DNA of 8,303 nt from Synechococcaceae cyanobacterium (GTDB taxonomy: Bacteria; Cyanobacteriota; Cyanobacteriia; PCC-6307; Cyanobiaceae). The position numbers and the translations under genes are program-made. The DNA lies in assembly GCA_947460085.1 (NCBI GenBank), contig CANHGA010000083.1, positions 1 to 8,303 of the forward strand, in the 5' to 3' direction. Below the pieces are notes generated by a model that made no database searches, was not told the origin of the DNA, and saw only the letters and a program-made list of their open reading frames with translations. This document shows, one piece after another, positions 1-6,522 of the stretch; positions within the stretch are counted from its first letter, which is position 1, and each line of letters opens with the position of its first letter.

Positions 1-467
1 GGATCTCCACCCTGACCCTGGGGGCAGCCCAGCCGAGCGATTTGGCCTGGGCCCGGCGGCTGGCGCCCCCCAGCAGCGAGCCCAGCGAGCCCAACCCAGC
101 CAAAGCCGAAGTGGCCGCTGCGGTGGCTGCTGCAGTCAACCGCCTGGCGGCAGCGGCGGAGGGGCGGCTCGGCAACGAGCGCTGCGGCCAGTGCCGCGCC
201 TGCCTGCCCTGCCCTACGGAGGTGCCGATTCCCGAGCTGCTGCGGCTGCGCAACCTGGCCGTGGGCCATGGCATGGAGGCCTTTGCTAGCGAGCGCTACA
301 ACCTGATTGGCCGGGCCGGCCACTGGTGGGAGAGCCTCAATGCCGACGCCTGCCAGCGCTGCGGCGCCTGCCTCCCCCTCTGCCCCCATGGGCTGGCGAT
401 TCCGGATCTCTTGGCCGATACCCACCGCAGGCTGGCCGCCGCCCCCAGGCGCCGGCTCTGGGGCTAG
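1..467 (+). CDS. Aldo/keto reductase with C-terminal 4Fe-4S tail (3' part only)
   Basis: The reading frame is open from base 3, so the gene begins outside the window; 154 C-terminal residues are visible. Two cysteine clusters are clear: CxxCxxCxxCP at bases 183-215 (CGQCRACLPCP) and CxxCxxCxxxCP at 351-386 (CQRCGACLPLCP). This pair, with about 45 residues between them, followed by a short helical end, is the tail of the aldo/keto reductases that carry a ferredoxin-like extension. There the first cluster is usually of the form CTGCGYCMPCP, so its short spacing is normal for the family. The first visible residues, ISTLTLGAAQPSDL, fit the end of the TIM-barrel (the 'G(V/I)ST..LGA' stretch). Family members are thought to be cytoplasmic NAD(P)H-dependent oxidoreductases, with the clusters probably passing electrons; the substrate is unknown. 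The gene converges on the minus-strand operon and shares its stop site. The family call is fairly sure, the function not. Confidence 0.82.
   Translation, partial: ISTLTLGAAQPSDLAWARRLAPPSSEPSEPNPAKAEVAAAVAAAVNRLAAAAEGRLGNERCGQCRACLPCPTEVPIPELLRLRNLAVGHGMEAFASERYNLIGRAGHWWESLNADACQRCGACLPLCPHGLAIPDLLADTHRRLAAAPRRRLWG
464..467. other. Shared stop site of two convergent genes (CTAG)
   Basis: The self-complementary tetramer CTAG holds the TAG stop of the plus-strand reductase (465-467) and the TAG stop of the minus-strand Tat lipoprotein (464-466). The two genes therefore overlap tail to tail by 4 bases and no non-coding spacer exists between them. Any transcription terminator for either gene must lie inside the coding sequence of the other. 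Confidence 0.9.
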
Positions 468-1471
468 GGGTGGGGCAAGGGAGCTGCCGCGTCCCAAAGG
501 GTTTGCAGCGCCAGCCGCGCCTCGGGGGCCAAGGGGGGCAGGCTCCAGCAACGCTCAAGCACCCCATCGCCGGGCAACAGCAACTGGGCAACTGGCTTGG
601 GGAAGCCCCGCAGCACGGGCTCCAGCTCCGCCCGCGGCAGGGGCGGCACCCAGCCCTTGAGGAGCAAACTTTCCAGCAGGGATCGGTCCCAGAGCTTCTG
701 GATCCAAGCCGCCGGCGGGGGTGCCCCAGCTGCTGGCCGCACCAACAGCTGCCAGGTGAGCGGCGCTCCAGAGGCGGGGAGCACCACCTGGAGGCGCTGA
801 TCGCGCCGCAACAGGGGGATGACCCGCTGCAACGGGGTCACCAGGGCCTGGGCCTCGCCACTGAGCAACAGATTCAGACCATCGCGTTCGTCGTAGGCAA
901 GGGCCTGGCGCCGCAGGGCCATCAGGGGCTCAAGGCCATTGCCCAGCAGGGCCATCGCCACCCGGGGGCTGGAAGGCAGCACCAGCTGGCCCTTGAGGCT
1001 GGGATCCAGCAGGAGCTGCCATCCCTCCGCCCGCCGCTGGGCCAGGTCGGGGCGGTTACGCAACACCAACACCCAGGGCGAAAAGGCCCAGGGGAACGCC
1101 AATGCCGGCGAACCCTCGGGCGCAAATAGCCGGCTTACCGGCCCAGCCCAAGGCGCCAGTCGCTGCAGCTCAGCGTCAACACCAAGGGGCCGGATCTGCT
1201 GGCGGGGCAAAGCAGAAGCCCAGCCATCGGAGAGGGACCAGAGGGCCGCCTTGCTGCGGGCGACGGCCTCGGGGTCGCCCAACCAGCTGGTCTGCCAGCC
1301 CCCTGGCAGTTGCTGGCTCCAGGCCTGGGGGAACTGGCCCTCCACCGCCGCCAAAAGCTGGTCCTTGTCCCGCTGACAGCTGGCCAGAAGCCCGGGCGCC
1401 GCCACCGCGGCCCCGGAGATCAGGCCAAGCCGCAGCAGCTGACGGCGGGAGAGCGCTTCACCAAAACCCAT
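464..1471 (-). CDS. Tat-exported lipoprotein, solute-binding-protein-like
   Basis: A 335-residue protein. The N-terminus has a twin-arginine motif, SRRQLL at residues 8-13, then a hydrophobic stretch (15-30) and a lipobox L29-A30-S31-C32, so it should be exported folded by Tat and lipid-anchored at Cys32 on the outer face of the plasma or thylakoid membrane. The mature part resembles PotD-type (spermidine/putrescine or iron) ABC substrate-binding proteins: FAPEGSPALAFPWAFSPWVL at 116-135 sits where that family has its early lobe strand, and GWQLLLDPSLKGQLVLPSSP at 150-169 matches the family's 'W.dL.dP.yKGki.l.d.pr' segment. Length is typical. No permease or ATPase for it lies in the window, so the ligand is unknown. 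The ATG at 1469-1471 is well placed before the Tat motif, 10 bases after the stop of the upstream cobT-like gene, so it is probably the last gene of the topA operon. A non-transport role is possible. Confidence 0.75.
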   Translation of the reverse strand: MGFGEALSRRQLLRLGLISGAAVAAPGLLASCQRDKDQLLAAVEGQFPQAWSQQLPGGWQTSWLGDPEAVARSKAALWSLSDGWASALPRQQIRPLGVDAELQRLAPWAGPVSRLFAPEGSPALAFPWAFSPWVLVLRNRPDLAQRRAEGWQLLLDPSLKGQLVLPSSPRVAMALLGNGLEPLMALRRQALAYDERDGLNLLLSGEAQALVTPLQRVIPLLRRDQRLQVVLPASGAPLTWQLLVRPAAGAPPPAAWIQKLWDRSLLESLLLKGWVPPLPRAELEPVLRGFPKPVAQLLLPGDGVLERCWSLPPLAPEARLALQTLWDAAAPLPHP

Positions 1472-1481
1472 GGGCCCGACC

Positions 1482-2615
1482 CTAGGCTCCGAGCCACTGC
1501 CAGCACAGGGCGTCGCAGGCGGAAGCCAGCGCCTGGGGGGAGTGGCCGCAGCGCTCCCAAAGCAGCGCCAGTCCGCCCGCCCCCACGCCCTCCTTCACAT
1601 AACCCCGTTCGTAATCCCGCAGGGCCTGACTGCGGCAATCGGAAAAGCGCAGGCCGGCCACCTGGGGCACCAGGGGCTGCCCTAGCCCCCAGCGCCCAGC
1701 AATCCGCTCCAGCAACAGGGCGAGGTTGCTGCCGCTGTCTTGGGCCACCCACGCGGTGGTTGCCACCTGCACCAGCTCCAACAGGGCCGGCCGCCCCTCG
1801 GCGGGGGCGATCGCCAGGGCCAACGCCAACACCGCCGCCATCTGACTTCCCCCGGCCAGGAGCACCGGTACCCCCTGGGCCGCAGCCCCGAGCACCAAGC
1901 CCGCCGCCAGGGGCTGCATCGGATCCCCCACCGCCGCTACCACCGCCAAGGGGTCCCAGGCTTGATTGGTGCCCTGGGCCCCCATGGGATTCGCGGCGGC
2001 AAGCCCCTGCCCCACCAGGGCCGCCTTCAGCCCATGGGCTGGATGGCGCAGGCTGCCGCTCACCAAGCCCTGGGCCCTAACGCCCAAGCCTTCGAGCACA
2101 GCCAGGGCCGTGGTGGTGCCGCCCGGCACGCATTCCGCCACCACCAACGGGCTCGGCGACAAGCCTCCAGGCAGAGCGGGCTTTCCCAACCGTTCTCCCC
2201 AGCGCAGGCCCCGGGCCAGCAGCGCCTGCACCCGCCCAGGGTCCATGGCCATCCCACTGCTCAAACAGCGTGCTGGGGCGCCGCCCTCCAGGGCAGGCAG
2301 ACGCAGGTGGGGGATGGCCGGCGCCACGGGGCAACCCAGATCCACCACCAGGGTCTGGGGCAACAGGCCCAGATCCCTTAGCACCACATGGCTGATCAAG
2401 GCCGGAGTAACCCCCGCCGGCAGGGGCGGCAGGCCATGGGCCCGCTCCGCCAAGGGGCCCAACAGCAGCAGCTCCGCATCGGCAGCGGCGGTTTGACGGC
2501 GGGATCGGGGGCTAGCGCCAGCGGCAGAGATGCCCTCCACCGACGCAGTTTCGGTGGCAGCGAGCAGCAACAGGATGCGACTCGTCGGCCAGGGGGGGGA
2601 GCCTGGAGCCTGCAT
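1482..2615 (-). CDS. cobT: CobT-like nicotinate-nucleotide phosphoribosyltransferase (UPF0284 type)
   Basis: A 377-residue soluble protein without signal or membrane segments. The N-terminal TETASVEGISAAGA (21-34), the glycine-rich ECVPGGTTTA (161-170), LAGGSQMAAVLA (253-264) and EGVGAGGLALL (342-352) are hallmarks of the archaeal/cyanobacterial CobT-like family (UPF0284, TIGR00303). Glu342 lies in the same EGxGAG context as the catalytic base Glu317 of Salmonella CobT. The expected reaction transfers phosphoribose from nicotinate mononucleotide to a base, giving the alpha-ribotide used as lower ligand of cobamides. Picocyanobacteria are known to make pseudocobalamin with adenine as lower base, so dimethylbenzimidazole should not be assumed as substrate. 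The ATG at 2613-2615 puts the conserved TETA motif at the expected distance from the N-terminus. It follows the DUF2232 gene by 6 bases. No other cobalamin genes are in view. The family is sure; activity in vivo is inferred. Confidence 0.85.
   Translation of the reverse strand: MQAPGSPPWPTSRILLLLAATETASVEGISAAGASPRSRRQTAAADAELLLLGPLAERAHGLPPLPAGVTPALISHVVLRDLGLLPQTLVVDLGCPVAPAIPHLRLPALEGGAPARCLSSGMAMDPGRVQALLARGLRWGERLGKPALPGGLSPSPLVVAECVPGGTTTALAVLEGLGVRAQGLVSGSLRHPAHGLKAALVGQGLAAANPMGAQGTNQAWDPLAVVAAVGDPMQPLAAGLVLGAAAQGVPVLLAGGSQMAAVLALALAIAPAEGRPALLELVQVATTAWVAQDSGSNLALLLERIAGRWGLGQPLVPQVAGLRFSDCRSQALRDYERGYVKEGVGAGGLALLWERCGHSPQALASACDALCWQWLGA
1807..1814. repeat. Single HIP1 octamer (GCGATCGC)
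   Basis: A perfect palindromic GCGATCGC lies inside the cobT-like gene. This octamer is highly over-represented in many cyanobacterial genomes but scarce in marine and related picocyanobacteria. I found only this copy in 8.3 kb, so it may be chance in GC-rich DNA. Confidence 0.5.
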
Positions 2616-2621
2616 GGATCG

Positions 2622-3269
2622 CTACAGCGGATCCATCGCCACCACCACCCGCAGCAACTCCGGGGGTTCGGGAATCGGCGACTTCAGCCTGGGGAAAATC
2701 CAATAGGCCACGGCGTGCATGGCCAACACCACAACAACGTTTTGGAACAGCACCAAAACCAAGGCCAGCAGCTGAACCTGGGCCAAATCCACGGCCCCGC
2801 TATGGCCGACCAAGGAGGCCAATTTCTCCATCAAGCCCGCCGCCGCACCGGTGATCACCACCCAGAGGTTTTGGCCCACCAGCACTGAAAGCACCGCCAC
2901 CCGCACCAGGAAACCCACCGCTCCAATCAGGCTGCCCAGCCCCCAGCTCCACCACCAGCTGGCGCCCCGCCTCCAACACCAGCCCATCCAGAGGGCAAGG
3001 GCCCCGTAGGGGAACAGCACCAGCAGGCCCCGAATCGGCCCCATCAGTGCCAGCAGCAGCAGGGCCGTCACCACCACCCCCTCCACCGCACAGCGCCAGC
3101 CATGGCGCAACTGGAGCAGGGCGAGGGGCAGGGGCAGGGCCAGGCGAAACAACGGACTGCCCACGGGCAGGTAATAGAGGGCGATCCACAGCAGGGCCGT
3201 GGCGGCGGCGAGGTACGCCGTATCCATCAGCTGCCTGGCCTGGCGGTGGCTTAAGGGATGGCGGGTCAT
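2622..3269 (-). CDS. DUF2232-like multi-pass membrane protein
   Basis: A 215-residue, very hydrophobic protein with about six membrane segments, judged by eye near residues 17-34, 40-53, 61-77, 81-97, 109-131 and 164-190, and an amphipathic stretch around 134-150. The loop RHGWRCAVEG (55-64) followed by a leucine-rich helix ending in GPIRG (77-81), and then the WMGWCWRRGAS turn (94-104), resemble the DUF2232 (YybS-like) family, whose general shape recalls the S-components of ECF vitamin transporters. The function is not known. It starts at an ATG sharing one base with the TGA of the upstream lipoprotein gene (TGATG at 3267-3271), which implies translational coupling, and ends 6 bases before the cobT-like gene. 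It probably sits in the plasma membrane. A link to corrinoid or precursor uptake is only a guess from its neighbour. The family assignment is moderate; the membrane nature is sure. Confidence 0.7.
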   Translation of the reverse strand: MTRHPLSHRQARQLMDTAYLAAATALLWIALYYLPVGSPLFRLALPLPLALLQLRHGWRCAVEGVVVTALLLLALMGPIRGLLVLFPYGALALWMGWCWRRGASWWWSWGLGSLIGAVGFLVRVAVLSVLVGQNLWVVITGAAAGLMEKLASLVGHSGAVDLAQVQLLALVLVLFQNVVVVLAMHAVAYWIFPRLKSPIPEPPELLRVVVAMDPL

Positions 3270-3772
3270 CAGCGCGGCTGGGGGGCCGGGGTGACGCTGG
3301 GGTTGGCGCCCTGACCCTGGCCGCCATTGCGCACCCGCTCAATCGTTTCCACCTCAAAGGACACGCCGGCGGCGCGCAGGGCCTTGGTCACCACCTCGGC
3401 AGGGGCGGAAGGATCCGCCGCCGGCAATTTGATCGTGACCCGGTAGGGGGCTGGAGCCAGGGAGACCGGGGCCAATCTGGCCGGTGCAGGCAAGGGTTGG
3501 GCTTCCGGAGCCTTGGCCGTGGTGGCCGTATCCTTGGCGAGTTTGGCCGGATCGCTGGTTTTGGCGAGCTCAGCCTTTTTCGCTAGGTCAGCCTTTTTGG
3601 CTGTATCGGGGGCCAGGGCCGGATCGCTCTTGGTGGCCGTTGCTCGTTCTGCGAGGGCACCAGCCCCAGGGGGACTGGAAAAACTGCGGGAGAGTTGGTC
3701 GCCAAAGGGCGTGCCACTGCAACCGCCCAGCAGCAGAACCCCAGCAAGGCCCACCAGGGTTCGGCGCGCCAT
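3269..3772 (-). CDS. Small lipoprotein with Lys/Ala repeats
   Basis: A 167-residue protein of unknown function. A short signal peptide (basic ARR, hydrophobic 6-15) ends in the lipobox L15-G16-G17-C18, so it should be a Sec-exported lipoprotein anchored at Cys18. Residues about 44-90 are low-complexity and rich in Ala, Lys, Asp and Thr, with four hexad repeats of the form AKKADL at 58-81. A Pro/Ala linker (91-109) leads to a compact segment, YRVTIKLP...EVVTKALRAAGVSFEVETIERV (110-147), that looks like a small beta-alpha-beta fold. The C-terminal 20 residues are Gly/Gln/Pro-rich and probably disordered. The layout suggests a membrane-tethered domain on a flexible charged spacer. Start (ATG 3770-3772) and stop overlap both neighbours in TGATG junctions, so it is translated with topA and the DUF2232 gene. 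I do not recognise the family. Confidence 0.78.
   Translation of the reverse strand: MARRTLVGLAGVLLLGGCSGTPFGDQLSRSFSSPPGAGALAERATATKSDPALAPDTAKKADLAKKAELAKTSDPAKLAKDTATTAKAPEAQPLPAPARLAPVSLAPAPYRVTIKLPAADPSAPAEVVTKALRAAGVSFEVETIERVRNGGQGQGANPSVTPAPQPR
3530..3601 (-). repeat. Hexad repeat in the lipoprotein (AKKADL-type, 4 units)
   Basis: Residues 58-81 of the lipoprotein read AKKADL, AKKAEL, AKTSDP, AKLAKD. The first two units are nearly identical as DNA too: an 18-base period is visible on the plus strand as two copies of TCAGCCTTTTT, at about 3570-3600. The units probably arose by tandem duplication and then diverged; unit number may vary between strains. Confidence 0.7.
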
Positions 3773-6522
3773 CAGCGATCCGCGGCCTTGACCACCCGCA
3801 CGGCGCTAGCCCGCAGGCGGCCCGTTTTGGTGGTGGCCGGTGCTTTTTTGGCCGCCGGCTTGGCCGCTGCCTTCGTAGTAGCTGACTTGGTGGTAGCCGA
3901 CTTGGCAGAGGCCTTGGTGGTGGTTTTCTTCGCTGCAGTGCCCGGGGCCTTGCGCCCCTTGGTTCCCTTGCCAGTGGCGGCCTTCGCTGCCAGCAGCTCC
4001 ACCGCCTGCTCCAGGGTGATGGTGTCAGCGGTGCTGCCTTCTGGCAGGGAGGCATTCACCTTGCCCTGCTTCACGTAGAGGCCATAGGGGCCATCGAACA
4101 ACTGCACGGCCTCATCGCCGCCCTCAGGCGTGCCGAGATCCTTCAGGGCCGTGCGGCCGCCCCGACCTTTTTTAGGGATGGCCAGCAGCTCGACGGCCCG
4201 GCTTAAGCCAATCGAGAGCACCTCGTCTTCCGCCTTGATCGAGCGGTAATCCTTTTCACCCTTGCCCTTGTCGTGCACCACATAGGGCCCAAAGCGGCCC
4301 AGACCCGCCTGCACCTTGCCGCCATCGGGATGCTCACCCAGAAGGCGGGGCAACCGCAACAGGCCGAGGGCATCGTCCAGGGTGAGGGATTCCGGGCTGA
4401 CCCCCTTGGGCAAGGAGGTGCGCTTCGGTTTGGGGATCTCATCACTCACCTGACCCCGCTGGAGGTAGGGGCCGTACTGGCCAAACAGGAGATAGATCTG
4501 CTCGCCGGTTTCCGGGTCTTCGCCGATCGATTCAGGGCCGTCGGCCTTTTGCTTGAGGATCAGCTCAGCCTTCTCGGCATCGAGGTCGGCCGGGGTGATC
4601 TCCTGGGGCAGGGTGGCCTTGAGCAGTTCTTCGGTGCCGTCCTCCGCCACCCGCTTGGTTTCCAGGTAGGCCCCAAACCGGCCAATGCGCACCACACAGG
4701 GCAGCCCCTCCAGGACCACCGTGCGCGAGACCCCGGGATCGATGTCGCCTTCCCGCTGCTGGACCAGGGTCTCGAGGCCCTTGTCACCCTTGAAGAACTG
4801 GGTGAGGTAGGGCAGCCACTCTTCCTTGCCGGTGGAGATGTCATCGAGGCTGTTCTCCATCTTCGCGGTGAAGCTGGTGTCCACCAGCTCGGGGAAGTGC
4901 TCCTCCAGCAGGGCCGTCACCGCAAAGGCGGTGAAGCTGGGGGTGAGGGAGTTGTTTTGGAGGGCGGCGTAACCCCGGTCGGCGATGGTGCCAATGATGC
5001 TCGCGTAGGTGGAAGGCCGGCCAATGCCCTCTTTTTCGAGCATCTTCACCAGGGATGCCTCGCTGTAGCGAGACGGGGGCTGGGTTTGGTGGCCCAGGGG
5101 TTCGACGCCCTTGCAGTTGGGGGCATCTCCCACGGCCAAGGAAGGCAGCAGCACCTCCTGGCCCTCAAGGGCCGCATCCGGATCGTCGCTGCCCTCCACG
5201 TAGGCCCGGAAGAAGCCGGGGAAATCAATCCGCTTGCCCGAGGCCCGGAAGGTGGCCTCCCCTGATTGGATCTCCACGCTGAGCATGGTGAGCTTGGCCT
5301 CAGCCATCTGGCTGGCCACGGTGCGCTTCCAGATCAACTCATAGAGGGCCAGGTCCTTGCCATCGAGGCCTGTCTCGTTGGGGGTTCGGAAGCTTTCCCC
5401 AGCGGGGCGAATCGCCTCGTGGGCCTCCTGGGCGTTGCGGGCCTTGGTGGTGAATTGGCGCGGAGCTGGGCTCAGGTAGTCCTTGCCATACATCGCGGCC
5501 ACGCAGTTGCGGGCCGCATTGATGGCCTGGTCGGAGAGGTGCACCGAATCGGTGCGCATGTAGGTGATGAAGCCCCGCTCGTAGAGGCCCTGGGCCGTGC
5601 GCATGGTGTCGCGGGCCGAGAGCCGCAACTTGCGGTTGGCCTCCTGCTGGAGGGTGCTGGTGGTGAAGGGGGGCACGGGCTTGCGCACCGTGGGCTTGGC
5701 CTCCACTTCGGCCACCCGCCACGGGGCAGCGCTGGTGGCCGCCTGGAGGCTGCGGGCTTCGGCTTCGCTGAGCAGCTTGACCTTGGTGCCGGCTTTCAGG
5801 GCCCCGGTGGTCTCATCGAAATCGGAGCCGCCAGCAATGCGCTCCCCTTTGAAATGGCTGAGCTTGGCTTCAAAGCTGGAGCCTTCGTGCTGGAGCTGGG
5901 CCTTGAGATCCCAGTAGCTGCCACTGCGGAAGGCGCGCCGGGCCCGCTCACGCAGCACCAACAGCCGCACGGCCACCGATTGGACCCTGCCGGCCGATAG
6001 GCCCCAAGCCACCTTCTTCCAAAGCAGGGGCGAGAGGGTGTAACCCACCAGCCGATCCAAGATGCGGCGGGTTTCCTGGGCGTGCACTAGCTCCATGTCG
6101 AGCTCGCGGGTCTGGTCGAGGGCCCGGCCAATCGCCTCCTTGGTGATCTCGTGGAACACCATGCGCTTCACGGGCACCTTCGGGCTTAGCAGCTGCAAAA
6201 GGTGCCAGCTGATGCTTTCGCCCTCCCGGTCTTCGTCGGTGGCAAGCAGGAGTTGGTCGGCGCCCTTGAGGGCGTCCTTGAGCTCCTTAACGGTCTTTTT
6301 CTTGTCCTTCGGCACCACGTAGAGGGGCTCGAAGTCGTTGGTGGTATTGACGCCGAGGTTGGCCCACTTCTCGCCCTTGTAGGCCGCGGGGATCTCACTG
6401 GCGTTGTTGGGAAGGTCGCGCACATGGCCCATGGAGGCCTCCACCCGAAACTCCTTCGACAGGAAGCCACGGATGGTGCGGGCCTTTGTGGGGCTCTCAA
6501 CGATGACGAGGGTATGCCCCAC
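3772..6522 (-). CDS. topA: DNA topoisomerase I (type IA), zinc-finger-less
   Basis: A 916-residue enzyme that relaxes negatively supercoiled DNA through a 5'-phosphotyrosine intermediate. The N-terminal TOPRIM domain shows VIVESPTKA (6-14, Glu9) and the metal-binding DEDREGE (96-102). The catalytic tyrosine is Tyr321 in GFITYMRTDS, with Arg323 beside it; AGRVQSVAVRL (177-187), EAHEAIRP (366-373) and GIGRPSTYASII (499-510) complete the type IA core. After the core come C-terminal TopoI repeats instead of zinc ribbons, marked by GRFGAYLE (614-621), GQYGPYLQRG (681-690), GRFGPYVVHDKG (742-753) and DGPYGLYVKQGK (810-821). No CxxC pair exists. Residues about 850-916 form a Lys/Ala/Thr-rich tail, as in actinobacterial TopA, presumably for DNA binding. 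The start is GTG (6520-6522); the family's usual N-terminus begins right there, and no ATG or TTG lies in frame in the 75 bases before it. No clear Shine-Dalgarno sequence is present. First gene of the minus-strand operon. Confidence 0.97.
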   Translation of the reverse strand: MGHTLVIVESPTKARTIRGFLSKEFRVEASMGHVRDLPNNASEIPAAYKGEKWANLGVNTTNDFEPLYVVPKDKKKTVKELKDALKGADQLLLATDEDREGESISWHLLQLLSPKVPVKRMVFHEITKEAIGRALDQTRELDMELVHAQETRRILDRLVGYTLSPLLWKKVAWGLSAGRVQSVAVRLLVLRERARRAFRSGSYWDLKAQLQHEGSSFEAKLSHFKGERIAGGSDFDETTGALKAGTKVKLLSEAEARSLQAATSAAPWRVAEVEAKPTVRKPVPPFTTSTLQQEANRKLRLSARDTMRTAQGLYERGFITYMRTDSVHLSDQAINAARNCVAAMYGKDYLSPAPRQFTTKARNAQEAHEAIRPAGESFRTPNETGLDGKDLALYELIWKRTVASQMAEAKLTMLSVEIQSGEATFRASGKRIDFPGFFRAYVEGSDDPDAALEGQEVLLPSLAVGDAPNCKGVEPLGHQTQPPSRYSEASLVKMLEKEGIGRPSTYASIIGTIADRGYAALQNNSLTPSFTAFAVTALLEEHFPELVDTSFTAKMENSLDDISTGKEEWLPYLTQFFKGDKGLETLVQQREGDIDPGVSRTVVLEGLPCVVRIGRFGAYLETKRVAEDGTEELLKATLPQEITPADLDAEKAELILKQKADGPESIGEDPETGEQIYLLFGQYGPYLQRGQVSDEIPKPKRTSLPKGVSPESLTLDDALGLLRLPRLLGEHPDGGKVQAGLGRFGPYVVHDKGKGEKDYRSIKAEDEVLSIGLSRAVELLAIPKKGRGGRTALKDLGTPEGGDEAVQLFDGPYGLYVKQGKVNASLPEGSTADTITLEQAVELLAAKAATGKGTKGRKAPGTAAKKTTTKASAKSATTKSATTKAAAKPAAKKAPATTKTGRLRASAVRVVKAADR
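3871..3900 (-). repeat. SATTK tandem repeat in the TopA tail
   Basis: Residues 875-884 of TopA are two exact SATTK units encoded by 15-base near-copies differing at a few silent positions. They sit within a longer tail of AAK, TTK and PAAKK motifs and add to its positive charge. Silent differences between the copies argue that the protein pattern is being kept. Confidence 0.65.

Noticed and set aside
441..464. Hairpin near the convergent stops, considered as an intrinsic terminator
   Set aside because: The 6-base stem (CCCCAG/CTGGGG) has a 9-base loop and no T-run follows on either strand; such stems arise by chance in this GC-rich DNA.
326..1129. 267-codon plus-strand open frame opposite the Tat lipoprotein gene
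   Set aside because: Its product is Gln/Gly/Pro/Arg-rich with no domain, it overlaps the reductase tail in another frame, and the opposite strand encodes a protein with a Tat signal and lipobox. It is a GC-rich shadow frame.
1310..2080. 256-codon plus-strand open frame with long Pro/Arg runs
   Set aside because: Composition is typical of an antisense frame in GC-rich DNA, and it lies across the clear CobT-like gene.
4273..6000. Two long plus-strand open frames (4273-5265 and 5266-6000) antisense to topA
   Set aside because: They mirror the topA codon pattern, have no recognisable motif, and topA is beyond doubt in the other strand.
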